Assembly (NCBI GenBank): GCA_017165825.1
Contig: CM029385.1
Location: forward strand, 30,001 to 94,000
Length of the DNA: 64,000 nt
Source: Hepsetus odoe
Lineage: Eukaryota > Chordata > Actinopteri > Characiformes > Hepsetidae
Direction: 5' to 3'
Positions 10,359 to 21,204 of this stretch are shown one piece after another; positions within the stretch are counted from its first letter, which is position 1; each line of letters begins with the position of its first letter. Position numbers and translations under genes: made by a program. The notes under the pieces were generated by a model. The model was not told where the DNA came from. It did no database searches and saw nothing but the letters and a program-made list of their open reading frames with translations.

Positions 10359-11156
10359 TGTTGTGGAAAATTGAAGTGTGAGCCTAAGTCTGAAACTTAA
10401 TCAGAAATCAAACGAAGGCAAAAATCAAGTGAATTAAGAAAGATGCAGCACAACCACTTTACTGAAGAGTTTCAGCAGGCGTGGTCCAGTGGGAGCAGCT
10501 CCAAATGCTCATCCCAACTCCGGACCTTAAATACATTTCATTCGCCTTTAAAATTTACATAAATCCATCCCATTAATAGTTCTCCACCAATAATATTCAA
10601 CACTGTCATGATTAAAACCTCAGTTCCCCCACCTTTACCACTCCACCAACAATAGACAAAGATCTCTTCACTGATGACTCCCTGTCTTATCCACCACCAA
10701 CATTTCAAGGTTTCTTCTTCTACTGTTCACTACTGTAACGGTGGCGGGGTGCGAGTAGGACGCCAACGCAGAGCCAGTAATCCGTAACATGACTTTTGAA
10801 CATAAATCAAAACACAAACCAAAAATGCCACCATTAACTGTAAGGCGTAGCCTCGTTAATGAACCGCGCTCTGTTCTGATTCATTGGGGCTTAAATAGCA
10901 GCCCCAATGAAGCATTTCATTCTTAAATAGCAGCCCCAATGAAGCACACCTGTGTCTGAAGGAGCCCAGGTGTGCTCACTCAGAACAGAGCGCCATCTGT
11001 CGTGCCCGGCCGGAACCACAGGCACGACAGACTGTGACAACTACCGGCCCTCTATGAGCACTATTGTTCAGTTTAGAAATGTATCTGTTCACTACCGGCC
11101 ATCTATGAGCACTATTGTTCAGTTTAGAAATCTATCTGTTCACTACTGGCCGTCTA
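10359..11156 (-). mobile_element. ERV1-family LTR remnant, split by a solo LTR and truncated
   Basis: Positions 10359-10733 and 11040-11156 together match the ERV1 LTR at 18368-18840, from TGTTGTGGAAAATTG to the CACTACCGGCC / GCACTATTGTTCAG block. A roughly 57-bp unit ending in that block is repeated about three times here and twice in the 18-kb copy. The remnant is interrupted by 10734-11039 and cut off at 11157 by a LINE tail. No internal retroviral genes are present, so it is a solo LTR or a broken one. Confidence 0.7.
10734..11039. mobile_element. Solo LTR nested in the ERV1-type LTR
   Basis: TGTAACGG...TGTGACA boundaries are flanked by ACTAC at 10729-10733 and 11040-11044. The uninterrupted ERV1 LTR at about 18788-18800 carries a single ACTAC at the same place, an empty-site control. 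Compared with 6908-7191 it has an internal duplication of TTAAATAGCAGCCCCAATGA. Confidence 0.85.
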
Positions 11157-11977
11157 TGTCAAGTCAAGTAGGATTTTATTGTCATTTCAGCCATATACAC
11201 AGTACACAGTGAAACGAAATAACGTTCCTCCAGGACCCTGGTGCTACACACAAGACACGACACAACACAAGACAAGACACAAGAAAACATAAGACACAAC
11301 ACGGGGCAACAAGTGCAGACAAGACAGACAACAACAGACGGAACAACAGACTACATTCATCCGTAGAGGGCTGCAGTGTTGTGGAACAAAGCAGCCCAGG
11401 TAGATTATGGTGTAGCAGTGTGGTGGAGCGGTGTTACTGAATTTAAAGTGCAAGAGTGCAACACGAGATAAATAAATAAATACAGGATGAAAAGTGGACT
11501 GGGTTTCAGAGTTCAAGATATTGGTGGTTTCAGAGTTCAAGAGTCTGATGGCCAGGGGGAAGAAACTATTTCCCATCCTGGAAGTGGAGGCCCGTATGCT
11601 GCGGAACCTTTTCCCGGATGGCAGGAGGGAGAAGAGAGTGTGGGACGGGTGGGAGGGATCATCCACAATGCTGGTTGCTTTGCGGATGCAGCGAGTGGTG
11701 AAAATGTCCTGTACAGAGGGCAGAGAGATCCCGATGATCTTCTCAGCTGTTCTCACTACCCGTTGTAGGGACTTGCGGTCTAAGATGTTGCAGTTCCCAT
11801 ACCAGGCAGTAATGCAGCCGCTCAGGATGCTCTCAATGGTTCCTCTGTAAAAGATGGTGAGGATGGAAGGTGGGAGATGGGCTTCCCTCAGTCTGCGCAG
11901 GAAGTAGAGGCGCTGCTGGGCTTTCTTTGTGATGGAGTTGGTGTTGAGGGACCACGTGAGGTTGTCAGTGATGTGAA
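11157..11977 (-). mobile_element. Rex1-like LINE 3' part
   Basis: Read on the minus strand, the C-terminal RT region (RTAEKIIG, CIRKATSIVDDPSHPSH, LFSLLPSGKRFRS) is the same family as 53480-54770 and 56700-57775. The element ends at 11157 with an ATTGTCATTT...CTTGACTTGA-type tail seen in reverse. At about 11977 homology switches strand, see the next entry. Confidence 0.8.
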
Positions 11978-12413
11978 CTGCACCCGGGACAACAGGACAT
12001 TGGACTTACTGTATGCAAACGCTAAGGATGCATACAGAGCATCACCCCTCCCTCCACTGGGACACTCAGATCATAACCTGGTCCATCTGGTTCCCTCTTA
12101 CATACCTCTAGTATGCAATCAACCCCCCACTACGAGGTATGTGAGAGGATGGTCTGATGAGTCTAGCATGGCACTCAGGGACTGTTTTGAAACCACAGAC
12201 TGGGAGGCGCTGTGCAGCCCACATGGAGAGGACATCGACAGCTTAACAGTCTGCATAACCGACTACATCACCTTCTGTGTGGAGAACACTGTACCGACCA
12301 GGAGAGTACGGTGTTACTCCAATAATAAACCATGGCTGACCCCTGATCTGAGAGCTCTGCTGAAGCAGAAGTCAAGAGCCTTCAGATCAGGAGATAAGGA
12401 GGCAATGAGAACA
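11978..12413 (+). mobile_element. Rex1-like LINE endonuclease part, inverted
   Basis: The open frame from about 11980 to the gap reads as the C-terminal half of a LINE AP-endonuclease plus linker: RTLDLLYAN, then LGHSDHNLVHL (the conserved SDH motif), and NNKPWLTPDLRALL. It is head-to-head with the minus-strand 3' part of the same family, and the joint lies in GATGTGAACTGCACC. This arrangement is expected from twin-priming inversion. The far end is hidden by the gap. Confidence 0.75.
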
Positions 12414-12913
12414 NNNNNNNNNNNNNNNNNNNNNNNNNNNNNNNNNNNNNNNNNNNNNNNNNNNNNNNNNNNNNNNNNNNNNNNNNNNNNNNNNNNNNNN
12501 NNNNNNNNNNNNNNNNNNNNNNNNNNNNNNNNNNNNNNNNNNNNNNNNNNNNNNNNNNNNNNNNNNNNNNNNNNNNNNNNNNNNNNNNNNNNNNNNNNNN
12601 NNNNNNNNNNNNNNNNNNNNNNNNNNNNNNNNNNNNNNNNNNNNNNNNNNNNNNNNNNNNNNNNNNNNNNNNNNNNNNNNNNNNNNNNNNNNNNNNNNNN
12701 NNNNNNNNNNNNNNNNNNNNNNNNNNNNNNNNNNNNNNNNNNNNNNNNNNNNNNNNNNNNNNNNNNNNNNNNNNNNNNNNNNNNNNNNNNNNNNNNNNNN
12801 NNNNNNNNNNNNNNNNNNNNNNNNNNNNNNNNNNNNNNNNNNNNNNNNNNNNNNNNNNNNNNNNNNNNNNNNNNNNNNNNNNNNNNNNNNNNNNNNNNNN
12901 NNNNNNNNNNNNN
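12414..12913. other. Assembly gap (500 N)
   Basis: Exactly 500 Ns; the true length is unknown. It separates the LINE endonuclease from the 33-bp exon. Confidence 1.
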
Positions 12914-12958
12914 TATTTCTTTCTGCATGTTTTCATTGTTACTCTTCTCTGTTTACAG

Positions 12959-12991
12959 AAATAAAGCGAGAAGTTGAAGAATTCAGAGGAG
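12959..12991 (+). CDS. 33-bp exon of an IgSF (butyrophilin-like) gene
   Basis: A pyrimidine-rich acceptor (CTCTTCTCTGTTTACAG) precedes 33 bases ending at a GTAAAG donor. The frame EIKREVEEFRG is charged and helical, like the tiny heptad exons between the transmembrane and C-terminal domains of butyrophilins. Being on the same strand as the leader exon at 9519, it could belong to the same gene, but the gap prevents a link. So short an exon is weak evidence by itself. Confidence 0.4.
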
Positions 12992-13780
12992 GTAAAGTGA
13001 TGATTTCTTTATTTAATCAGAAACTGATGTTCATGTGAGTTTAATCCACTGCAGGCAGTAAAGAGTTAAAGACACACAAACAGAAAGAGGAGAGAACCTG
13101 GTCCCACATGAGGAACTGAGTGTGTATCTAGAACATCGTCCTGTTTGGGGATGTTGGGTGAAGATCTGCATTCATTATAAAACACAGAGAGCAGCTCAGC
13201 TCCAGCTCACTTCTGTCTGTCTCTGCTGGAGGAAGTGAAGATCTAACAGCTCCTCTTGGTGTGGAAGGTGTGGAGCAGTTAACTGGTAGCTGAAGGTCCT
13301 GGTGAGAGGTTTGAGGAGGTCTCAGGTGAACTGTAGCTGCAGTTCTGGTTTATAAATAAAGCTTGATTTACATGTACAGCAGTCGTTCAGCAGACAGAGT
13401 CCTCTCGGTGTGTTTTACCCAGATTGTGGACAAAGTGATTTTTGTAGTTGGTTCTCAGATTTGTCCAGTTTAGAGGGTTCTTCACTGAGAGCTTCTGTTC
13501 AAATGGATGTGCTGTCAGGAAGAAGGTTCTGTAGAGAAAAATATAGTTTATTAAAACTCCATCATTCTTATTGGCTCTCCACACCCCGGTGTATAAGAGT
13601 TAGTGTGTAACAGAAACAGAACAGGAGTTTAGTAAAGAGTGAGGAAGGTGTAAAAACCTACAGGACACTTAAAGCGCACTTCACTTCAAGTTAAGAAGCA
13701 TTTTGGAAAACATGTATTTTCAGTGTAAAAAGCCAAATTTACTGAATAGTGTTGTGTCTGTTACGTTCATCTGAAAGCTG
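12992..13780. other. Intron-like sequence, nothing recognised
   Basis: No credible exon or repeat protein. The TGAGTTT/TTCTGGTTTATAAATAAAGC region near 13340-13365 contains an AATAAA, but there is no supporting coding context. Confidence 0.4.

Positions 13781-13784
<4 letters not shown>

Positions 13785-13826
<42 letters not shown>
13785..13826. repeat. (GT)n microsatellite
   Basis: About 20 uninterrupted GT units. Confidence 0.95.
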
Positions 13827-13828
<2 letters not shown>

Positions 13829-13969
13829 ACAGAGGCTGTGTTTGGTTGTGGTTCACTGTGAGCTGTTTTACAATGAAAAATAGTCACTTTTTTATGACCT
13901 GTTTTTCCATTTGCACAGTTTACATTTAACGTTTTTTGTTGGTCTGAAGCCAAACGACAGAAACAGCAG

Positions 13970-14340
13970 TGATCTTTGTCTGGAGCTGCTCGGTGGGCTT
14001 GGTCTTTCAGTTCTTTTTTCTGGTGGAAGTTCTGCTGTGCACGTCTCCTGCTGCGCTTCCTGTCTTTTCATCAGTGCCACCGTCTCCAACCCATACAACA
14101 TAGCTGGTCTCACTACTGTCCTGTAAACCTTCCCTTTTTCTCTCACTGGTACCACAAATCACACGGTGAAGATCCTTTTTTCCTCCTTACTGTCCAGCTG
14201 CTCAATCAGTTCACCTTCATCTTTAGTCTTCACCCTGCACATCATCTCCTTGTACTCCTGTCTACTTTCTCCATCTCTTGCTTCACTTTCCTCTTCTTGA
14301 CCTCCAGGGTCATCCTACAGACAACCACAGCTGCTGCTTG
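13970..14340 (-). mobile_element. RTE-like LINE fragment, internally deleted
   Basis: The minus-strand frame has GKVYRTVVRPAMLYGLETV, the typical C-terminal RT block of this LINE family. It is then joined to sequence matching endonuclease-ORF parts at 49880-49990 and 50260-50310. Order and spacing show large internal deletions. Confidence 0.65.
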
Positions 14341-14514
14341 GATCAGAACTGGATTTACTTTTTGGTCCAGCGTCAGCTTGACTGTGCACCTTCTGGACAT
14401 TCATTGTGTGTGAACTCCGTGTTCCAGGTAGCATCACAGATCCACCTCCCTGGATATCTTCTATTCAAGACTATCAGTACAAAATCAGTTCTGATATAGC
14501 GACCACCTTCTACA

Positions 14515-14725
14515 CCTCTGTCTCTGTTCTTCTCTGAGCTCAGTGACCTTCTCACACTTACCTGTGTTCTGTCTGACATCATCATCCTGCTCGGTAATTT
14601 CAACATTCTTATAGACGCCGTCTCTCCAGCAGCTTCAGAATATTTGGCCATTCTTGAATGTTTTCATCTCACTCTGTGTGTGAACTTTCCCAGACATGGA
14701 CATGGACATACATCTGGACTTAATA
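14515..14725 (+). mobile_element. L2-like LINE endonuclease fragment
   Basis: The plus-strand translation contains IIILLGNFNILID and a GHGHTSGLN segment, resembling the GDFN and GHTLDLI motifs of LINE AP-endonucleases. The catalytic D of GDFN is N here. The flanking 14455-14540 matches 43955-44045 in reverse complement. Confidence 0.5.
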
Positions 14726-15295
14726 AAACTTCTCATGGACATCAAGGAATTTCATCAGGTTTTGTGAGAATGAGTCTGTCAGATTTGATGTTCTGTACTA
14801 AATTAGATGATAGATCGTTTTCTACATCTCATTGCTAGTAGCCTCATAGCCCTGTTACTGTTCTTGTAATATTTTTGTTCAGTAAACCTTAAAGCCTGTA
14901 GCTTTAAGCCTGATAGGCTGTTGAAATCTCTACGTGCTTGTTTAAGAGTCTTAGTGCAGAAGAGGTTGGTGTTTGCCCACTTTGTTGTTGAAGGTTCTTC
15001 ACTTTGTTTTCTGATTTATTTGGTTTTACTCCCCTTGGTTTTTGTTCTTTGCTCTTGTAGATGAAATAATGCGTCCTCTAAGACAGTTCAGTCTCAAAGG
15101 GTGAGAGGTGATGCATCAGTATTTACAGATTTAAGAAACTGTCATTTAGTCTCTGTTGTTTCGTTTTGCTCTGTGGTCCAAGTCCCACATCAGCACTAGA
15201 GGGACATGATCAGAAGTAACCAGAAGAATCGTTATGTCTTATTCTGTGTAGTTCTGCTTTAGAAGTGATAATTCTATTCTAGATTAAGAAGAGTG
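14726..15295. other. Non-coding, nothing recognised
   Basis: T-rich with scattered short frames. No exon borders with coding potential were found. Confidence 0.4.
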
Positions 15296-15299
15296 TCTG

Positions 15300-16662
15300 T
15301 AAGAACAGAATTATTGTGAAAGGGCGACACAGGCAGAACTCCCTAAAACTGGAGGAAGAAACCTTGTTAGGAACCCAGACACAAAAGTGGAACCCGTCCT
15401 CCTCTGGTCCACACTGGATAATAATGAAGGAAAAGAAAGAGAAAGTTCATTTCATAATGAATCAGTTTAGTGATGAGTTCAATAAAGTGTGAGTTCCAGT
15501 AGAAGAGTCTGTTAGTGTCTGGAGTTGGAAGGTCGGTGAGCTAATAGTGGTGGTTCTGTTTGAGGGGGCGGAGCTTTAGTTCGTGGAGCTGATCTGGAGT
15601 TCAGGTGAGGAGTAGAACCTGATGATCAAGAAAACCGTCAACTCCGACGGTGGACTGGCTGGTTCAGGAAACCCTAACGGTGATTGAAGGACTTGGCTGG
15701 GAGGTCGGTCCTTTCAGGAACTGCATAAGCTGTACAGGTGGTGGACAGTTGTGTGTCTGAAACAGAACAGGAGAGAAATGAGTTCCGTTTTGGTCCCACA
15801 GTGTACAGACTATGAACTTACAGAGCGGTACTGTGACTCCAGTAGAACTCACTATTACAGCCTGACTGTAAAACCCTCAACTCATCCTTTCTAAACACGA
15901 GACCTTCCGCCTGTCCTCCTGGGAACTGTTAGAAAACCAGCACCTTGTGATCTAAGAGAGCGTGAAGGTCCATAACTGGAGATCAGCTTGTTTAGGACTT
16001 TGTAAGTTAGCAGTAAAATTTTATAGTCTGTGGAATTTCACAGGAAGCCAGTGAGGTCTAGATAATATCAGACAAATGTGATCAAATGTTCTAGGTCTAG
16101 TGAGACCTACTGTGTTCTGGACTGACTGGAGTTTATGAAGGTTTTACTGGAACATCCTGACAGCAGGACATCACAGTAATCTGGTCTGGAGGTGATAAAA
16201 GTGTGGATCAGTGTTTCTCCATCATGTCGTGTGAGGGAGCTTCTGAGTTCAGTGATGTTTCTGGGGTGAAGAAAAGTCTTTAGTGATGGTTCCAGTGTGT
16301 GGATCCAGAGAAAGATCCCAGTCCATTGTGACGCCCAGGCTTCTGACAGTGGGATAAAGATTGATTAAGAGACGTTCACTCTTCTATTTCTCTTTCCAAA
16401 TACCTTTTTTAATCTGAGCTGATCGTCTGGTTTGGCTGAAATATAGAACTGGGTGTGTCAGTGTAACAGTGGAAGCTGATTCCATGTTTCTGGATTACTG
16501 AATCCAGAGGGAGCAGGTATGATATGAAGAGTAGGAGACTGAGGACAGAGCCTTGTGAGACTCCATAACTAACTTTAGTATGAACTGATGTTTCATCATT
16601 TCCGTTTCCAGGTTGATAACGGTTGGTGGAGTGTAATTTAAACCAGGAGAGGGTTCCTGATT
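15300..16662 (-). mobile_element. L2-like LINE fragment interrupted by ERV2
   Basis: On the minus strand the frame at 16409-16690 carries VSQGSVLSLLLFISYLLPL and a degraded catalytic box (CYTDTP instead of Y-A-D-D-T). The remainder to 15300 is the C-terminal and 3' region with many breaks. Homology stops at about 16662, where the ERV2 LTR begins. The 5' part of this LINE would be expected beyond the other LTR, but the 33185 gap lies there. Confidence 0.65.
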
Positions 16663-17129
16663 GTTGTGAAAAATCGATCAAGAACAAGTCAGTTGCACCA
16701 GTACCTCCAGGATAGCTTTATTACTGTTGCAACAGGGCCTCGTCCAGCACTTCACTCCGAACGCTGGAGGAAGAGCCCCGAACACAGAAACCTACATGCA
16801 GATAAACTGGTCTGTGAGCTCCTCCCCTTCCATCTGTTACTGGACTCTGGTTCCAATCTGCCACATTCCTTTGCCCCCATATGGGGTTCCTTGCTTCACC
16901 TTCTTTATCTGATAACCCCTGTATGACCTTCTTTGCCCATCTTCCACCTACTATAAACACTTATAAATCTCTTCTGGCCCAAGTGCCTGTTGCACATAGT
17001 TGCGTTAACTGAACCAGAAACCAGATCACACAGGAATGAAAGAGGGGGTCTGTCTCACAGTTACAAAGTCATCTTCTTTACTAGAAGAGTGATCTTAATA
17101 CTAGTACAGAGTTTTTTAATGTTCCATCA
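16663..17129 (-). mobile_element. ERV2 3' LTR
   Basis: Read on the minus strand it starts TGATGGAACATT directly after a polypurine tract and ends near TTTTTCACAA. A block of about 100 bases at the 3' end (AGTAATAAAGC, GGAGGTACTGGTGCAA) recurs at 32838-32950, which is the remnant 5' LTR. The AATAAA serves as the expected polyadenylation signal. Confidence 0.75.
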
Positions 17130-17143
17130 TATTCACCCCTTTT
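17130..17143 (-). promoter_or_regulatory. Polypurine tract of ERV2
   Basis: Minus-strand AAAAGGGGTGAATA sits immediately before the LTR, as in gammaretrovirus-like elements. This is where plus-strand DNA priming would occur. Confidence 0.65.
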
Positions 17144-17259
17144 GATCATTAAATCACCTTAAATAAGGAAAATGAGCAGAACTCATATAATACAATGCAT
17201 GTTAATGCTTATAGCCTCTTAATGCAACAATATCACCGATTTAAGCTACAGAATACAAC
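17144..17259. other. ERV2 region between env and PPT
   Basis: AT-rich with no frame. It is the expected 3' untranslated part of env. Confidence 0.4.
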
Positions 17260-18330
17260 ATTCTTCTTCAGAACTCTTCTTCATCTTCCTCTTCAGAGCT
17301 GATCATATTGTAGTTGCTTGTTTGGTCCCCATTTGGTCTCAGATTCAGGTCTGGAAACAAATCTGAGTTGTCGCATGACTTTGCTTCAATGTGCATCATC
17401 CAGTAATGCACTTGTGAGGATGAGCTCATCCGTTGGACCATTGTCATGACGCACTGTAAAATAACAAGGTGCACACAAGCAGAGAAACAGGAAGACTACA
17501 GCGATGGGTATCATCACTGTAAACTGATGCCAGTACGGCCCCATGAAGGTCTACAACCAACTATACTAGCCATTATCTACTGGTGGGGGATCAGCATTTA
17601 CACTTCTCATGTGATCTATCAGATTAGTAATGTTGTCATTATCTGGAATGTAGAAACAACATGGTGTTCAGAAGCTTGTAGACACCTTCTTTAGCTAAAA
17701 GTAGTTTTAGAGCCATCCTATGTTTTTGTAACTGCTTGTCTGATACCTTTTATCTCACTGTTTATTAGGCCAAGAATGAGTCATTCACCAATGCAGCTTC
17801 TTGATACGCTAGTCCATCTATCTTATTCAGTGCTGCGGTAGTTCCACCTCCCAGAAAGAGTGACCACCCTACAGCTGCTCCTGGTGATGTCCATGGATCA
17901 GCTAGGTGTGCCCATTATAATGCTCATTTCTCTTGCTCCTATGCTGGACAGCTAAAACTCTTTCAGATGGATTGCCTGCATAAACAGATAGTCTTAGAAA
18001 CACAACTGCAGGATAACAACATCCTTGCCACATCCTTGTTGTGATTGGCATGTACGAATAAGCCATTGCACCACACACCCACATGAACATGTCATTGACG
18101 TCCATCTAAAATGCTCATGTCCTGGGCTGTTTTAGACCGTACAGTTAGATTCCATCAGATAACTACCTGCTTTCCCCCAGGTGACATACACTGTGTTTTT
18201 ACACTGTGACCAACCTAGTTCTGTGCCTTCTCGGAGTTGATTGCAACACGTGCAATACTCTCCTATCTGCTCAGGATCTGCTAGGTATGAGCCACGACCA
18301 CTCCAGTTCCATTTCAGCGGAAGGTTAGAT
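17260..18330 (-). pseudogene. ERV2 env remnant (end of SU and TM)
   Basis: Several frames broken by stops show envelope features in order. They are the C-terminal surface subunit with clustered cysteines and GTELGWSQCKN, a furin-type RSKR site at about 17930, and a glycine/alanine-rich fusion-peptide-like stretch. A CX6CC motif with downstream FYIPDN follows at about 17650, then a charged EEEDEEE tail. The order is typical of gammaretrovirus-like Env. The N-terminal half is absent because ERV1 occupies the upstream side. Stops and frameshifts make it non-functional. Confidence 0.75.
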
Positions 18331-18367
18331 ATAAGTCCCTTCTGCTCATTGATGTCATGCGAAGCCC

Positions 18368-18943
18368 TGCCGTGGAAAATTGAAGTGTAATCCCAAATCC
18401 GAAACTTTTTCCAAGTCAGAAATCAAATGAGGTCAAAAAATCAAGCGAAGTCAGAGAGATGCAGCGCAACCAATTTACTGAAGAGTATCAGCAGGTGTGG
18501 TCCAGTGGGAGCAGCTCCAAATGCTCATCCCAACATCGGACTTTAAATACATTTCAGTCACCTTTAAATTTACATAAATCCATCCCATTAATAGTTTTCC
18601 ACCAATAATATTGAACACTGTCATGATTAAAACCTCCTTTACCACTTCCCCCACCTTCACCACTTCACCAACACTAGACAAAGATCTCTTCACTGATGGC
18701 TCCCTGTCTTCTCCTCAACCAGTGTTTCAGGGTTTCTTCCATCCAGTTTCTCAGTTGTGAATGCAGCTGCTTGATTAAGAATGTATCTGTTCACTACCGG
18801 CCGTCTCTGAGCACTATTGTTCAGTTTAGAAACGTGACTCTTTACTGCTGGATGTTTTCTGGGAACCCATGAGAGCATAAGACCCCGGACATCATGTAAC
18901 CTTTAGCAGGTGGCACTATTGATCAGTTATAAATGTAGCTCTT
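18368..18943 (-). mobile_element. ERV1 3' LTR
   Basis: The LTR runs from TGCCGTGGAAAATTG (plus-strand reading) to about the integrase stop. It matches the split copy at 10359-11156 over most of its length. Its inner end is uncertain: I see no good polypurine tract between the integrase stop at 18944 and the LTR, nor any env. Confidence 0.65.
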
Positions 18944-20232
18944 TTACTGCTTGCTTTTCCATTGGAACTCAGTGGTGTGAGATACTGTAGGACAGGGACA
19001 AAAGTAAAGGGACAAAGGTAAAGGGACTCCAGGGCTCTCCTGATTGCTTCCACCGCGTTCTTCTTCTCCTGTTGACCGCTCATCATCATCACTAGTGTCG
19101 TCTGGCTCTGTTCTTGGCAACAGATTTCTGGGAACTCGAGTACAGTGGTTAAGGTGATACCAAGTAGTACTATTCTCCACTTGTATTGCTGTGGGTTTCA
19201 CGCTTACCACCTTGTGAAGACCAGTTCGCCTTGGTTCATTCCACTTCCTCCTGAAAACTCTTACGTATACCTGGTCCCCTGGCCTTAATGGGTTTGTGGA
19301 CTCCTCCTCCGGTTCTGGAGCATGTCTCAGCTCCTGTTGATAAATAGCTTTATATACAGCAGTTAATTGTCTCATATAGGCTCTCAGATCTGCTTCCAAT
19401 TGTTCCAAGGGAGGTCCCTGATAGGGTTCCCTCAGGTGGGGTACAGGCATGGGTCTACCAGTGAGCATCTGATGTGGAGTCAGATGAGTGGTCCTATTAG
19501 CTTGCATTCGGTAATGCATCAGGGCTAAAGGGAGAGCATCCACCCAATGGAATCCAGTTTCTGCACAATTTTATTTACCTTTGTTTTTAGAGTTCCATTA
19601 ACCCTTTCCACCATCCCCTGAGACTGGGGGTGGTAAACACAGCCCAGTCGCTGTTTGATCCTCAGTTGTTGTAATACCTTTTTAACAGTTGGATCTGTTA
19701 TATGTTGGATAAAAGCTGATCCATTATCTGAACCTTGGGATGACCTCTCTCATCAAAAACTTAATAACAGTTCCAGCACCTTGATCTTTGGAGGGGGTTT
19801 CTTCCACCCACCTGCTGAATCTGTCAATGACCACAAGCATGTACCTGTATCCTCTCACCCTTTTAATCATCTCCACATAATCAATCACCAGATGTTGAAA
19901 TGGTCCAGTAGGTACCGGTATGTGTCCAGCTGGGGTAGTAATTCCCTTTCGCACATTATTTTGAGCACAAACATCACATCTGCTGAACAATTCATCAACT
20001 GTTCCTGTAAATATGGAGACCAAAATCCTTGTTTCTGTATTTTTCTCACCACTTCCCCTCTTGCACAATGATCCAACCCATGAGCGTTAGTGATTAGTAT
20101 TGTTAGTAATGTGTTAGGTGCAATCAACAACCCTTCATGATTTCTCCATAATCCATCTCCATCTTGTTTAGCTCCTCTGTTACTCCACATAGTCTTTTCA
20201 TACAGTGTTGCTTGTTTCTGCATCTCTACCAA
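18944..20232 (-). pseudogene. ERV1 integrase
   Basis: In order on the minus strand are a zinc-binding segment (HGLDHCARG then CDVCAQNN) and a catalytic core with HLVIDYVEM and VVIDRFSRWVEE, giving the first acidic residues. A GSDNG-type second aspartate with YHPQSQGMVER follows, and then an intact C-terminal frame of 199 codons (19543 to 18944) containing PLRPGDQVYVR and TGLHKVVSV. Frameshifts occur near 19980 and 19560-19730. No env lies between it and the LTR. Confidence 0.8.
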
Positions 20233-20372
20233 ATCATCCAGTGTAGTTATGGTTCTATTGCTACCATTGGTGCCATCACCGGATCCTCACACTTAGAACC
20301 TTTTTTATCTCCTCATCAGCTAAGTTGTTCCCCTTTATCACACAGTCATTTCCTTTTTTGTGTGCCTGACAT

Positions 20373-20760
20373 TTAACTATTGCCAGTCTTCTTGGCAGCA
20401 TCATAGCTCATCAACTCCAGTATCTGCTGCAAATGTTGTATTGGGGTTCCATCAGTCTTCTTAAAACCTCGCTGTTTCCATACTGCCCCAAACAAATGTG
20501 TAACTCCATGATCATACACTGAATCAGTAAAAACATTAACACACTTTCCTTTTACCAATTTACAAGCTTCAGTTACTGCCTTCAGCTCTGCTAATTGGGC
20601 AGAACATGGCTGAGGACAGTGTTCAGCCCAAAAACATCTCCACTTCCTCTCTTCACCACCGCATATCCCACATGGTTCCCCAAGTGATCCCTCAAACAGG
20701 ATCCATCAACAAAAAAGTCAACTCTGCTTCTGGAATTGGTGTAGACTCTAAATCAGGTCT
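20373..20760 (-). pseudogene. ERV1 RNase H
   Basis: The minus-strand frames give FVDGSCLRD (first catalytic Asp) and, after a frame change, VNVFTDSVYDHGV with the TDS acidic motif and WKQRGF. This is the usual pattern of gammaretroviral RNase H. Stops between the two parts inactivate it. Confidence 0.7.
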
Positions 20761-21204
20761 TAACTTGGAGAATACCAATTAACTAGCTATGCAATCGTGT
20801 GGTTTTCCCTCAAACTGGAACAGCAGTAATTCTGCTGGATTAACTGTATTACATCTCCTGAGAGTCACATCTGGAAATGTAAACAAGAATGAATACTGTA
20901 AACTCCTTGCTGGTGTTAACACAAACCTGCTGTTCTAGATCAGCTCTATGATTTTATAATGGGAATAGATGATCACTGGAAACCCCATCGTCAGAACTGA
21001 AGCTTCTCATAAGCATAATGTTCTGCTGCTAAACCCTGATAACATGGTGGTCTCACTGAGCCACTCCATCCAGTTTAGTGCTATAATAAGCTAGTGGCTG
21101 TTTCTTTCTTCCACTACACGTCTCCTGCATCAACACTGCTGATGCAAACCCATCACAGCGATTAGCAACAAACAAACAGAAAGGTTGATCATAATCTGGT
21201 GTAG
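20761..21204 (-). pseudogene. ERV1 RT connection region, decayed
   Basis: Linking sequence between RT and RNase H with many stops. Short pieces such as FVANRCDGF can be followed. No independent gene is seen. Confidence 0.45.

Noticed and set aside
12314..12977. Long frames across the gap
   Set aside because: They consist of N-encoded X residues. Only the 11978-12413 part is real sequence.
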